A stretch of 64,000 nucleotides of DNA from Sulfurovum xiamenensis (GTDB lineage Bacteria > Campylobacterota > Campylobacteria > Campylobacterales > Sulfurovaceae). Positions 17,046 through 26,270 of the stretch are shown here, piece by piece. Numbering within the stretch: position 1 is the stretch's first letter; every line of letters starts with the position of its first letter. Made by a program: the position numbers and the translations under genes. Below the pieces are notes generated by a model, which did not search any database, had not been told where the DNA came from, and saw nothing but the letters and a program-made list of their open reading frames with translations. Location: positions 400,801-464,800 of the forward strand of contig NZ_JAQIBC010000002.1 in NCBI RefSeq assembly GCF_030347995.1. The letters run 5' to 3'.

Positions 17046-17583
17046 TATTCCTACTTGTATTCATACTTTGGTCCGGATAGATCAGTTTGCTTGTATCAAA
17101 GCCGGCTTCTTTTGCTTGCGCTAAAAGTCTCTTCAGTGTTGTCTCATCAAGTGTGGGTTTTCTAGAGAGTATCCAGAAGTAACTCAGATCAGGCCCACTA
17201 ATCATCGTGTAAGTTTCATAATCTGTATCCATCACGATATAGGAGCCATAAAAAGGCCCAAAGAAGGATACTTTTAAGAAGCCTTTGTCAGGATCTTTTA
17301 CAAAGTACGCTTTACCTTCTGCCTCACTCCACTCTTTCTCTTCTGTTTTATACCCTTTGTTGAGTACTTTAACCCCACCATCTTCTCTCATACTGTAGGT
17401 TGCCGATATCGCTTCCATACCCCTTTCAAATCTGTGTTCCAATCTTGCTATCTCATACCATGTTCCAAGGTACTCGGTGAGTTTGAAATTTTCAACGGGT
17501 GCTACTTTTTCTGGTTTTTTCTCTTCACACCCTGTCAATAATAATGCAAATAAGAGTGCGAGTGGTAATAGTAATTTTTTCAT
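17035..17583 (-). CDS. lipocalin family lipoprotein (Blc-like), second copy
   Basis: 182 residues with a lipoprotein signal (LLTGCEEKK, Cys about 19). LTEYLGTWYEIARLEHRFERG is the lipocalin signature, and FWILSRKPTLDE marks the C-terminus. Unlike the first copy it carries a lipobox, as in E. coli Blc. Expected to bind damaged or modified lipids at the membrane. No good copy of the shared motif lies in the 103 bp upstream; it may be read from the SDR-DUF2867 gene upstream. Confidence 0.88.
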   Translation of the reverse strand: MKKLLLPLALLFALLLTGCEEKKPEKVAPVENFKLTEYLGTWYEIARLEHRFERGMEAISATYSMREDGGVKVLNKGYKTEEKEWSEAEGKAYFVKDPDKGFLKVSFFGPFYGSYIVMDTDYETYTMISGPDLSYFWILSRKPTLDETTLKRLLAQAKEAGFDTSKLIYPDQSMNTSRNNDK

Positions 17584-17686
17584 GTTTATCCTTTTCTATA
17601 ATAGTGAAATACAGTATTCCTGCAACATAAAGTATGAGTAAATCCATTTATTTTATTTTAGCCATTCTATCAACGTATTCATAGTT

Positions 17687-19120
17687 TTATTTTGTCTGTT
17701 CATCGTTTTGTGCTTTTTTTAATATGGACCTTATCATATTACGAAATACTAAATAATGCACAGGAGTAAGAATATACCAATAGAGTCTGCCCCATAGTCC
17801 ACGTGGAGAAAAATAAGCAGTTTGCACCAGCTCATCCCCTTTTATCTTGAATTCCAGCCAAGCCTTACCCGGAATTTTCATTTGTGCATAGAGAAGCAGC
17901 CTTTCATTGACACTCAAATCTTCAACCCTCCAGAAATCCACACTCTCTCCTATTCTAAGTTGTCGACAGTCTCTTCGTCCCCTGTTCAATCCTGCACCAC
18001 CGATCATTTTATCCATCCAGCCTCTGATCTCCCAAAGCCAATCATATCCGAACCATCCCTCTTCCCCACCTATGGAGCAAAAAGTGCAATATATTGTCTC
18101 TTTTGGAATACCACGCAGCTTTATAGACTGACGATCCATCAAAACTGCTGATGCAGGGTCATGTTTATGCTGTTTCTCCCACATGTCCTGTCCACCACCC
18201 GCATCACTCCATCGACTGAGAACTTGATTCTCTTCCATCTCTTTGATCGCTTTTTTAACTGCTTCATTAAATTTCATAGGGTGTATATGACTAAAGTACC
18301 TCTTGGCATTGTCATTTTGTATGAGCACTTCAGACGATAGTCCTTCTATAAGTGGACGTGCAACCGTATAAGGTACAGGGGTAAAGAGATTCAGCCAATA
18401 AGAAGAGAATTTAATGCTCAGTATAGGAAGCGGAAAGATCCAGCGTCGAAGACCCAGTGCATTGGCACAAGCTAGCATCATCTCTTTATAGGTCATCTTC
18501 TCACTACCTATATCCACTACAAGATTGCCATCGATACTAAGATCCTTTGAGGCATTCAAGTAGGCAATGACATCATCTACTCCTATTGGCTGTGCTAAGG
18601 TATTGACCCATTTAGGTGTGACCATGATAGGCAGTTTTTCTGTAACATGCCTGATGATCTCAAAACTGACACTTCCTGAACCTATGATCACCCCTGCACG
18701 TATCCAGATGGTCTCTATCTTGTCAGGTCTGCTTGAAAGTATTTCTCCTGTTTCTATTCGGCTTAAAAGATGTTCACTTGCATGTTCTTTCACACCAAGT
18801 CCACCCAGGTATATGATACGTTTAACCCCTTTTTTGATGGCTGCATCCAGAAAATTTTGCGCACTTTGTTTGTCAAGTTCTTTATAGTTTTTGTGTTGCA
18901 AAGAGTGTATGAGATAGTAGGCAACATCAATGCCCTCAAGTGCACGCTCCAAAGAGTCCATATCAAAAGTATCACCTTGTACTATTTCAGCATTTAGATT
19001 AGAATCAAGACTTTTAGGATTACGCACAAGCAGGCGTAAGAATACATCTTCATTTAAAAGCGTTTGTTTGAGGCGTCTTCCTATATACCCGTTTGCACCT
19101 GTAAGCAGAACTTTCATCAT
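17687..19120 (-). CDS. NAD(P)-binding SDR/NmrA-like protein fused to DUF2867
   Basis: 477 residues. Residues 1-300 form an atypical SDR (LLTGANGYIGRRLKQTLL, YLIHSLQH, RIIYLGGLG); the C-terminal part from about 310 is DUF2867, with many Trp (WFGYDWLWEIRGWMDKMIGGAGLNRGR split by a few bases). Such fusions are widespread and of unknown substrate; many sit beside photolyase and SRPBCC genes. It starts with two ATGs after AAGGA. A degenerate motif copy with exact spacing (19199-19222) faces it. Confidence 0.8.
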   Translation of the reverse strand: MMKVLLTGANGYIGRRLKQTLLNEDVFLRLLVRNPKSLDSNLNAEIVQGDTFDMDSLERALEGIDVAYYLIHSLQHKNYKELDKQSAQNFLDAAIKKGVKRIIYLGGLGVKEHASEHLLSRIETGEILSSRPDKIETIWIRAGVIIGSGSVSFEIIRHVTEKLPIMVTPKWVNTLAQPIGVDDVIAYLNASKDLSIDGNLVVDIGSEKMTYKEMMLACANALGLRRWIFPLPILSIKFSSYWLNLFTPVPYTVARPLIEGLSSEVLIQNDNAKRYFSHIHPMKFNEAVKKAIKEMEENQVLSRWSDAGGGQDMWEKQHKHDPASAVLMDRQSIKLRGIPKETIYCTFCSIGGEEGWFGYDWLWEIRGWMDKMIGGAGLNRGRRDCRQLRIGESVDFWRVEDLSVNERLLLYAQMKIPGKAWLEFKIKGDELVQTAYFSPRGLWGRLYWYILTPVHYLVFRNMIRSILKKAQNDEQTK

Positions 19121-19198
19121 GTATCCTTTCTAACATTATAACAAGCACTGTATAAAATACATATATCTTATGCTTAAGTATAGTCTAACCAAATTATT

Positions 19199-19222
19199 AT
19201 TCATAGTGTTCTTATGACTGTT
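19199..19222 (-). promoter_or_regulatory. degenerate copy of shared motif (SDR-DUF2867 gene)
   Basis: Minus strand reads AACAGTCA-N8-CTATGAAT: spacing exact, three mismatches to the consensus. It faces the SDR-DUF2867 gene from 79 bp and lies back to back with copy 6, the same geometry as copies 2 and 3. Given alone it would not be called. Confidence 0.3.
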
Positions 19223-19241
19223 CATCATCTGTATTATAATG

Positions 19242-19265
19242 AATTGACATCTTTTTACTATGAAA
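19242..19265 (+). promoter_or_regulatory. shared regulatory motif, copy 6 (phosphoesterase)
   Basis: AATTGACA-N8-CTATGAAA, ending 46 bp before the preferred phosphoesterase start at 19312. It also argues against the upstream ATG at 19270, which falls where a transcription start would be. Confidence 0.65.
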
Positions 19266-19311
19266 GTAGATGAAATCACATTATAATCAGATAAAAAAGG
19301 AGGCATACATT

Positions 19312-20205
19312 ATGGACGACTTAAAAATCGAAAATATATATGTTGTAGGCGATGTACATGGATGCTTTTATACTTTACAAAACCTCATTGCACGTCTTCC
19401 AAGAGGTGCTGAACTCATATTTGTTGGAGATTTGTGTGATAAAGGTAACTTCTCAAAAGATGTTATCGATTTTGTCATTGAAAAAGGTTATGCTTGTGTC
19501 AAAGGGAATCATGAACATCTCATGGATACCTACTTGGAAGATGCGATTTTTCACAACAAACACGGTCCATGGAGTTCAGACAAACGCTACGGTGGGATGG
19601 TTACCCTTGAGAGTTATCAAGGTGATCATACCAAAATACTCTCCCATCTCGAGTGGATCAGAACCCTACCTATGTATATACAAATAGATAGATATTTCAT
19701 AACACATGGTTTTGCATTGCCATTTTATGAACACCGAAACAACCCTGTTTATTACAATGACTATTTACTCAACAGATATGAGGATGGCATGAAAATTAAA
19801 AATGAAGAGGTAATCAATATTTTCGGGCATTGTGTCTTTGATGAAGTTATATCAGAAGAAAATTTTTATGGTATTGATACAGGGTGTTCTTATGGAAAAA
19901 AACTTACAGCCATACAACTAGGAACCATGCAAACCTATCAGGAGACAATGGATCCCAGAGATTCTGAATACAGTATCAAAGAGTTGAAGCTTGCCCATAT
20001 CGATCTGCCACAAGATGAACATACGATCAGTAATCTGCGTATGCACATAGACGCACTTTTTACAGACTTCGACCTTGTCTCCACCGAGGTTGCAGAGTAC
20101 ATTGTAAAGAGATTTGGTGATGTCGGCAAACAAGAGATAGAGAATATGCTGGAAAAAAAGCAGCTCTTTGTTAAACAGGCAAAGAAGATACTAGGAAATC
20201 ATTAG
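19312..20205 (+). CDS. calcineurin-like metallophosphoesterase
   Basis: 297 residues from the ATG at 19312, preceded by GGAGG. The metal-binding motifs are complete: GDVHG, GDLCDKG and GNHE in the first 90 residues, ITHGFALP and FGHC further on. The arrangement resembles PrpE/ApaH-type Ser/Thr or dinucleotide phosphatases. A 90-residue C-terminal extension (helical, charged) is not part of the phosphatase fold. Convergent with the membrane gene at 20217. The substrate is unknown. Confidence 0.85.
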   Translation: MDDLKIENIYVVGDVHGCFYTLQNLIARLPRGAELIFVGDLCDKGNFSKDVIDFVIEKGYACVKGNHEHLMDTYLEDAIFHNKHGPWSSDKRYGGMVTLESYQGDHTKILSHLEWIRTLPMYIQIDRYFITHGFALPFYEHRNNPVYYNDYLLNRYEDGMKIKNEEVINIFGHCVFDEVISEENFYGIDTGCSYGKKLTAIQLGTMQTYQETMDPRDSEYSIKELKLAHIDLPQDEHTISNLRMHIDALFTDFDLVSTEVAEYIVKRFGDVGKQEIENMLEKKQLFVKQAKKILGNH

Positions 20206-20216
20206 CCAAACCCGGA

Positions 20217-20870
20217 TTATCTGAATTTTTCAAAAAGTTCTTTTTTATCCTGCTCCAGTTCTATATCCGACAAAAAAATTCTTTTTTTAAAGATCTGGTA
20301 CAATTTATACTGTAGATAGATACCGTACAGAGCTAACAGTGTTAAATAACTAAGGATATAGAGTAAAGGAACATCAAGAGAGTCAAACAGCATAGCGCTC
20401 ACCCCACCCAAAATGATGGCCAGAGAAATGATAAATGACCGTATCATCAAATACTCTTTCAGATCAATAGATTCATCCTTCATGAAATCAACCGTATGCA
20501 CCCTGGCCACTTCAAAGGTAATCCCCTGAATCGTAAAAATGGCCAAGATCACATAGGTAAAGACTTCAATGGAAACAAGGTATAAAGAATAGCTTGCTAT
20601 CTGTATCACATCAAGCACGATGGAAAAAAGATAGATCTTGTATATCCTGATATGCTTGAACAGAGGTTGTATGATACCGTCAAGCGCACCTATCAACATA
20701 AAAAAACTAATCATATACACAGGAAGATAGGTACCTTCGAGCTTTGTCACATAGGGCATGAGTGTCCAATCAATATAGGTGATCAGCAATATCGCCAAAG
20801 ATTGCAGATACAAAAATGTACTTTGATTGATCTCATAAAGTATAAACTTATAATTTCTTAATTTCATCAT
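20217..20870 (-). CDS. multi-pass membrane protein (half-MFS-like)
   Basis: 217 residues with about six membrane segments and a charged cytoplasmic tail (about 195-217). The length and segment count resemble half of an MFS carrier, but no diagnostic motif is seen. It overlaps the acetyltransferase gene by 23 bp and is the last of a three-gene operon. Function unknown. Confidence 0.65.
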   Translation of the reverse strand: MMKLRNYKFILYEINQSTFLYLQSLAILLITYIDWTLMPYVTKLEGTYLPVYMISFFMLIGALDGIIQPLFKHIRIYKIYLFSIVLDVIQIASYSLYLVSIEVFTYVILAIFTIQGITFEVARVHTVDFMKDESIDLKEYLMIRSFIISLAIILGGVSAMLFDSLDVPLLYILSYLTLLALYGIYLQYKLYQIFKKRIFLSDIELEQDKKELFEKFR

Positions 20871-21291
20871 TCTCCTGCTTTCTCATAAGATATCCGTCAC
20901 GGTTGTTTGGATAATAATTCTTTAGTATTTTTTGCTTTGTAAAACCGAACTTCTCGTAAAGTGATATGGCCCTTTGATTGGTCGTTTTGACCTCCAGCGT
21001 ATAACTAGGAGATTTTAAAAGTCCAAAAGAATATGCAAGGAGCATTTGTGCGACACCTCTCCCCCAGCACTGCGCAGAGACACCCAGTGAATAAAGACGG
21101 TAATAGGTTTTTCTTTTGAGCCAAAGGATATACCCTGCTACTTCCCCTTCGTGCATAAAAACGAACAAATCGTTCTTTTTGATATGATAGGAGAACGAAC
21201 CCCTGCTCAAAGGAAAATCATCTTTGGGAAAGAGGCTGTTTTCCAATGCAACCAATGCATTGAGATGCTCTCTTGTAGCGCGCATGATCAT
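20848..21291 (-). CDS. GNAT N-acetyltransferase (RimI-like)
   Basis: 147 residues. Acetyl-CoA-binding segment RLYSLGVSAQCWGRGVAQMLL (shortened family pattern V-x5-GxG), then LEVKTTNQRAISLYEKFGF, typical of RimI-type enzymes that acetylate protein N-termini or small amines. It overlaps the DUF2156 stop by ATGA. Substrate unknown. Confidence 0.85.
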   Translation of the reverse strand: MIMRATREHLNALVALENSLFPKDDFPLSRGSFSYHIKKNDLFVFMHEGEVAGYILWLKRKTYYRLYSLGVSAQCWGRGVAQMLLAYSFGLLKSPSYTLEVKTTNQRAISLYEKFGFTKQKILKNYYPNNRDGYLMRKQENDEIKKL

Positions 21292-22271
21292 TGTTTCTGA
21301 TAAATCGTATATTTAGGGATCAGCTTATCAGGACGATAGGACATTTTCACTTTTTTCAAATTTTCAAACCCCATGTCATCGCCTACATTGATATACTCAC
21401 TTTGATAGATCTCTTTGAGATATTTGGTAAACTCTCTAAAGATAAACTGGGCACATCCCAGTACCTCAAAATCAGTCTTTTCAATGATCACACTGGATGT
21501 CTGTTCATTGATCCTCTCACCGACAGTAAAGCCTTTGATCTCATCATCTATATAAAGCACCATGCCTACCACATCGAGATTTTTATAATCATTCAATAGT
21601 CGTTTGATGGCAAATCTCTCAAAATAAATACCGTCTAAAAATGTTTCGACCTCTTCTTTTGGCATATAGGTTGTCCTGTCTTTGACCCATTTGTTAAAAA
21701 GATGTGTTATCCCATCCCGATGTTTATCGATATCTATGATCTCAACCCTGTGATTGGTGTAAACCTTCTGAAATTTGTTGATCTCATTTCTTTTTGATTT
21801 GTACTGATCCCCTTTGAGTTCAATAAGATTATCCACTTTATAGATATAGTCCACTAGCTTCTTTTCAATGATAAAGTCTTTGAGCATATCAAAGATCACT
21901 GTGCCCTCTTCAAGGTAATCCACAAATCCTTCAAGCATATTCTCATGGATATATTCTATTTTAGAGTACTGCCTATTGCTGTTATGTGCATTCATGATCT
22001 CAAAACATTGCAGCATCGCTTCATAGGTATTTTCCTGTTTTCCCAAAGGCGGAAGGAGCATGGAAAGTTCACCTGAATTTAGGATAAACAGACAAAAGGT
22101 ATCATTCACAATGGCATAAAATCCTGTGGCAGTAGAGAGCCAGATGTAATTACCTGCAAAGGTATAGTCACTGATATCTGCATTGACCACTTTAAGGTAT
22201 CTATCCATGTGCTCTTTTGCTCTCAGGTCAAAGTGTTTTAGGGTATAGTTGCTCACGGTCAAAGTTGACAC
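21288..22271 (-). CDS. DUF2156 (phosphatidylglycerol lysyltransferase C-terminal-like) protein
   Basis: 327 residues, starts with GTG (GGAG six bases upstream). It has a double GNAT fold: NEINKFQKVYTNHRVEIID, LYIDDEIKGFTVGER and the C-terminal VNVGDDMGFENLKKVKMSYRP, as in the cytosolic domain of MprF, but without membrane segments. Stand-alone DUF2156 proteins may transfer amino acids from tRNA or acyl groups; the acceptor is not known. Confidence 0.8.
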   Translation of the reverse strand: MSTLTVSNYTLKHFDLRAKEHMDRYLKVVNADISDYTFAGNYIWLSTATGFYAIVNDTFCLFILNSGELSMLLPPLGKQENTYEAMLQCFEIMNAHNSNRQYSKIEYIHENMLEGFVDYLEEGTVIFDMLKDFIIEKKLVDYIYKVDNLIELKGDQYKSKRNEINKFQKVYTNHRVEIIDIDKHRDGITHLFNKWVKDRTTYMPKEEVETFLDGIYFERFAIKRLLNDYKNLDVVGMVLYIDDEIKGFTVGERINEQTSSVIIEKTDFEVLGCAQFIFREFTKYLKEIYQSEYINVGDDMGFENLKKVKMSYRPDKLIPKYTIYQKQ

Positions 22272-22409
22272 ATTTTTCTCCGAAGTATTTTTTCGAATTT
22301 TACTCCTTTTTTTCGGATTTGCATCAAATTTTCAACAATTTTTTTGAGAAATTAAAAATATTTTGCTTTCCTGTTTTTACTGGATAATAACCTATTAAAA
22401 AACAGTATT
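22272..22409 (-). other. intergenic region upstream of DUF2156 operon
   Basis: 138 bp, strongly AT-rich, separating the pdxH stop from the GTG of the DUF2156 gene. It holds the GGAG site and repeated tttttcgga/tccgaag-like half sites. No copy of the shared motif is present. Confidence 0.4.
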
Positions 22410-23048
22410 CTAAGGAGCAAGTCTTTCTATCTTCCATCCGCCGTTTTCTCTCTTATAGAGGATACGGTCATGCAGTCTGTTCGCTCTTCCCTGCCAAAAT
22501 TCTATCTGTGAGGGTATGACCCTGTAGCCTCCCCAAAAATCAGGTAGTGGGATGGAACCATTAGCAAACTTTTGTTTCATTTTTTCTATTTGCATTTGAA
22601 GCATCTTCCGTGAAGAGATGACCGAACTTTGTTTACTCACCCATGCACCTATTTGACTACCTCGAGAACGCTTCATGAAGTATGACATAGACTCAGACGT
22701 ACTGATCTTTTCACAGGTACCTATCACACGTACCTGACGTTCGAGATCCAACCATAAGAATTCCAGTGCCACATGAGGATTTTCTTCTATCTCCTTGGCT
22801 TTGACACTGTTATAGTTCGTAAAAAACACAAACCCCTTTTCATCAAATATCTTTAAAAGTACGGTACGTATATTTGGAATATTCTCTTTCGAGCTTGTAG
22901 CCAATATCATACTGTTTGGATCTTTCACCTCTGTCTCGACTGCTTGTGCGAACCACGTTTCAAAAAGAATAAAAGGATCTTCAGGTACCGTACTTTCATC
23001 GAGTGTCGCTTGTATATATTCTGTACGCATCTCTTGCAAATCTAACAT
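22410..23048 (-). CDS. pdxH: pyridoxamine 5'-phosphate oxidase
   Basis: 212 residues, standard length. FMN split barrel with VLLKIFDEKGFVFFTNY, VALEFLWLDLERQVRV, and the C-terminal PNPOx dimer end (EFWQGRANRLHDR, ENGGWKIERLAP). Converts pyridoxine or pyridoxamine phosphate to PLP using O2. Last gene of the thiD-to-photolyase operon. PLP serves TrpB, also linked to the motif; vitamin B6 is itself a singlet-oxygen quencher in other organisms. Confidence 0.92.
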   Translation of the reverse strand: MLDLQEMRTEYIQATLDESTVPEDPFILFETWFAQAVETEVKDPNSMILATSSKENIPNIRTVLLKIFDEKGFVFFTNYNSVKAKEIEENPHVALEFLWLDLERQVRVIGTCEKISTSESMSYFMKRSRGSQIGAWVSKQSSVISSRKMLQMQIEKMKQKFANGSIPLPDFWGGYRVIPSQIEFWQGRANRLHDRILYKRENGGWKIERLAP

Positions 23049-23056
23049 GCTACCTC

Positions 23057-24412
23057 CTAAAGTCTCTGTTTAAAATATGCCAAAGCATATTGTGAAGCCT
23101 CTTTATGTACGACTATCGGTTTGGGATACTTTTCAATACTATAGTTTAGCAGATAGCTCTCATCATGAAGCTTTTTTGCATCTACGTCTCTGAGTTCGGG
23201 TATCCACTTTTTGATATAGCGTGCCTCTTTGTCAAATTTTTTACTCTGCAGATAGGGATTGAATATACGGAAATACGGTTGAGGGTCTATACCTGTACCT
23301 GCACTCCATTGCCAAGAGAGTATGTTGGATGCAGCGTCATAATCCAACAGATACTTCGCAAAAAAACTTTCTCCCCACTGCCATGGCAAGAGCAGATCCT
23401 TGGTAAAGAATGAAGCGCAGATCATACGTACACGATTATGCATCAAACCTGTTTGCAACAATTCTCTTACCCCTGCATCCACTACGGGTACTCCTGTTCT
23501 GGCTTCACAAAATGCACTGTATTTTTCTTCATCTTCTATGCCGTTAAATCTGTATTTATAGTTTTCCCACGCTAGATCAGGAAAATGAAAGAGCAAATAA
23601 GCATAAAAATCACGAAAAATGAGTTGTCTGAAAAAAGGTTCCGTATCCACACCTCTGTTTTTCTGCTCGACCAAAAAGCGTAACAGACTTCGTATAGAGA
23701 TCGTACCAAAACGAAGGTCGATACTGAGATGTGAAGTCACCTCTTTATCAAGATAATCTCTCTCCTTGGCATAGATGGAAAGATTATCTTTCAGGGCTTT
23801 TAGTTTCGTTTCGAGCTGATCGATGCGGGGAAGATTTTCTCTAAATCCTATCGAATCAATATCTAAAGGCAGGATCTCCTCTTTATCATCAATTTTGGTG
23901 ATACCTTCATACGAAGTCTTATAGAGCGTATGTTCTCCAAACGTATACTCTCGAAGATGTTCTTTAGAAAAAAGTGCTTTAGCCTTGTTATAAAAGGGAG
24001 TAAAGACAAGATAAGGTGTACCATCATCTTTGAGTATCTCTTCAGGTTTAAAGATATAGGTATCATACATATAGCGAAAGTGAAGAAGATGAGAAACCCT
24101 TATATCACGCTCTTTGGCATAGGCGTCATAATCTCCACTGGCAACCACCTCATCAAAACCTTGTGCCTCTAATACTCTAAATATCTCTACAGGATCACCC
24201 CAAAATATTTTGAGGTCTAAACCTTTGTCTTGTAGTGACTCTTTGAGCTTGATCACCCTGTCAAAAATAAAGCTGACACGTTTATCATCTTTAGGAAGTG
24301 CATTGAGTATTTGTGTATCGAAGATAAAAATAGGCAGTACCTCACCACCTAATGAGAGTATAGGGTTGTCTTCTACTCTTAGATCACGCCTGAACCAGAG
24401 AATCCTTTTCAT
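23057..24412 (-). CDS. phrB: deoxyribodipyrimidine (CPD) photolyase
   Basis: 451 residues. N-terminal antenna-binding alpha/beta domain (ILWFRRDLRVEDN, residues 3-15), C-terminal FAD domain with LMHNRVRM, WQWSAGTGIDPQPYFRIFNP and the tail near FDKEARYIKKWIPEL. Uses blue light and FADH to split cyclobutane pyrimidine dimers. Cotranscribed with DUF523/DUF1722, the outer-membrane protein and pdxH. Its presence implies that the lineage meets sunlight at times. Confidence 0.94.
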   Translation of the reverse strand: MKRILWFRRDLRVEDNPILSLGGEVLPIFIFDTQILNALPKDDKRVSFIFDRVIKLKESLQDKGLDLKIFWGDPVEIFRVLEAQGFDEVVASGDYDAYAKERDIRVSHLLHFRYMYDTYIFKPEEILKDDGTPYLVFTPFYNKAKALFSKEHLREYTFGEHTLYKTSYEGITKIDDKEEILPLDIDSIGFRENLPRIDQLETKLKALKDNLSIYAKERDYLDKEVTSHLSIDLRFGTISIRSLLRFLVEQKNRGVDTEPFFRQLIFRDFYAYLLFHFPDLAWENYKYRFNGIEDEEKYSAFCEARTGVPVVDAGVRELLQTGLMHNRVRMICASFFTKDLLLPWQWGESFFAKYLLDYDAASNILSWQWSAGTGIDPQPYFRIFNPYLQSKKFDKEARYIKKWIPELRDVDAKKLHDESYLLNYSIEKYPKPIVVHKEASQYALAYFKQRL

Positions 24413-24441
24413 CTATATTACCTACTCTCCTCATAACTTCT

Positions 24442-25311
24442 TTAAAAAAGATATTTTAACTTGATGATACTACCCAAAGAGGGTTCGATACTATAACTGT
24501 CTACTTCATCAGCATTATGGTTGTAGATGGTAAAATCACGTTTAAATGCATAGAGAAGATCTGTACTTAATTCAAAGTGTTGATTGATCTCGTACCGAAA
24601 TCCTAGGTTTACCTGAAAATCTTTTGCTTCGCTATAGCCCCCTGGCTCAATACCGCTGTCATCTGCAAGACGTATCACTGCCTGAGAGTAGACCATACCC
24701 GCATTAATTAAAACTTCTGGAGTGATCTGATAGCCTACATAGGCTCTTGGAAATCCAATGACCATTTTTAAACCATCTGTTGCTCTCGCTCGATAAGAAT
24801 ACCCAAGCACTGGTAACACAAGTGTTTTCACAGAGTGATAATTTGCAAAAGCACCAAGCTGGATCGTATGTTTATCATCCACTTTATAGGAAAAAAAACT
24901 TGTAATACCTGCACCCAAAGAGTGACTCATCTCTTTTTCATAGGTTGAATTCACATTGACTGAATTAAGCATGAACCATTTATCATTGATATGTAAAGGA
25001 AAATTTGTATAAAGCTTGAACCGATTCATAGCATCTATAGGTGTTTTACCTTTGTAAAAAGGGAGATCATTCTCATTGCTCCAGTCAAAATCCCAACGGC
25101 TATAACTAAAGCCCACAATCTCATTATTGATCTGGATCATTTGTTTATATGTCTTCACACTGCCCTCATACCCTTCAAATTTGGCATCCGAAAGAAAATC
25201 ACTTTGAAAAGTTATTTTTGGTTGTGCAATTTTTTCAAGCAGTGACAGTTTTTGCTCTTCAGCGATCAATAATGAACTACAAACTAGCGCGAGAAAGGTA
25301 AGACCTTTCAT
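24442..25311 (-). CDS. outer-membrane beta-barrel protein (DUF6268-like)
   Basis: 289 residues with a signal peptide (cleavage about 17). Alternating aromatic and polar strands run the whole length and the chain ends in LKYLF, the C-terminal aromatic signature for outer-membrane insertion. Its start overlaps the DUF523 stop. The family assignment is by general look only. It may export or import something for the operon's pathway; nothing specific can be said. Confidence 0.7.
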   Translation of the reverse strand: MKGLTFLALVCSSLLIAEEQKLSLLEKIAQPKITFQSDFLSDAKFEGYEGSVKTYKQMIQINNEIVGFSYSRWDFDWSNENDLPFYKGKTPIDAMNRFKLYTNFPLHINDKWFMLNSVNVNSTYEKEMSHSLGAGITSFFSYKVDDKHTIQLGAFANYHSVKTLVLPVLGYSYRARATDGLKMVIGFPRAYVGYQITPEVLINAGMVYSQAVIRLADDSGIEPGGYSEAKDFQVNLGFRYEINQHFELSTDLLYAFKRDFTIYNHNADEVDSYSIEPSLGSIIKLKYLF

Positions 25312-26258
25312 TTTCCACTCTTTATATCTGAACGTAGTGCCAACTCTTTAGGATAGGGATGAAGAAATTTTTGATCCAAAAGATACTCTACATTATAGGC
25401 TTTTGCAAACATATGAAGTCTGCTTAGTGGTGCGATCAGAGGTACTATTTTGTTTGCATAATCATGTATTTGTTCATGAAGCATCTCTTTTTCTACTTGA
25501 TTTACTTTATCCTTCACGAAGCCGGCCATATGCTCCAGGACATTTCTGTTCTTACCTATAGAACTTTTTTGCGCGATAGCTGTTTTAAATAGGATCTCAT
25601 ACTGTCTAAATATTTCATCAAATGGTAACCCCTCATGATTACCTACAATTTGTCCTAGTTCACGATACATCATTTCATTTTTTGCTTGTAGCATGAATTT
25701 ATAGCTCTGATGAAAAGATACCAATGTTTTCATAGTGGGGTTTGAAGCCTTAAAATTTTCGAAATCATCGTAAGCAAAAAGTTGCATGATGAAATTCTCG
25801 CGTAACCATGGGTCATTCAGTCTTCCTTCCTCTTCCATGGGCAATAAAGGGAAATGCTCTTTACACATCTTTACAAAAAGACCGTCATCTTTCTCTTTGG
25901 AGTAGCCGTTCGACCTGTAAACCATGGCACTTCCGAGCCCGCAAGAAGGAGATTTGGACTTGAATATGATACCCCGTATAGGTTCATTCTGAATTTTTTG
26001 AAGTTCCAAGTTATTGGTATCTAAAAGCTTCTCAGTAACATCGACCTCTCCATCACTGCTTTGCACATAATAGCCTTCATTCTCATCTTCTACCAGTCTT
26101 ATTGTTGATCTAGGCGTACCGAATGCTAAATGTTCGGGACAAAATGAAACGAACTGGGCATACTTTCCTAAACTTTGGGTCACAAATCGATCATGACTGT
26201 GTCCGCCGCTATAACGTATTTCTTCCCCTAGTAAACATCCTGATACGGCTATTTTCAT
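25308..26258 (-). CDS. DUF523-DUF1722 fusion protein (YbgA-like)
   Basis: 316 residues. DUF523 at 1-150 (VSGCLLGEEIRYSGGHSHD, FCPEHLAFGTPR, IFKSKSPSCGLGSA) with conserved Cys suggestive of metal binding; DUF1722 from about 190 (FHQSYKFMLQAKNE). This fusion is regularly beside photolyase genes and appears in light-induced sets. Reaction unknown. Confidence 0.88.
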   Translation of the reverse strand: MKIAVSGCLLGEEIRYSGGHSHDRFVTQSLGKYAQFVSFCPEHLAFGTPRSTIRLVEDENEGYYVQSSDGEVDVTEKLLDTNNLELQKIQNEPIRGIIFKSKSPSCGLGSAMVYRSNGYSKEKDDGLFVKMCKEHFPLLPMEEEGRLNDPWLRENFIMQLFAYDDFENFKASNPTMKTLVSFHQSYKFMLQAKNEMMYRELGQIVGNHEGLPFDEIFRQYEILFKTAIAQKSSIGKNRNVLEHMAGFVKDKVNQVEKEMLHEQIHDYANKIVPLIAPLSRLHMFAKAYNVEYLLDQKFLHPYPKELALRSDIKSGK

Positions 26259-26270
26259 AAGTCACCCTTT

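Noticed and set aside
19270-19311. Extended N-terminus of the phosphoesterase
   Set aside because: The ATG at 19312 has a GGAGG site, and the upstream ATG follows the regulatory motif by only 4 bp.
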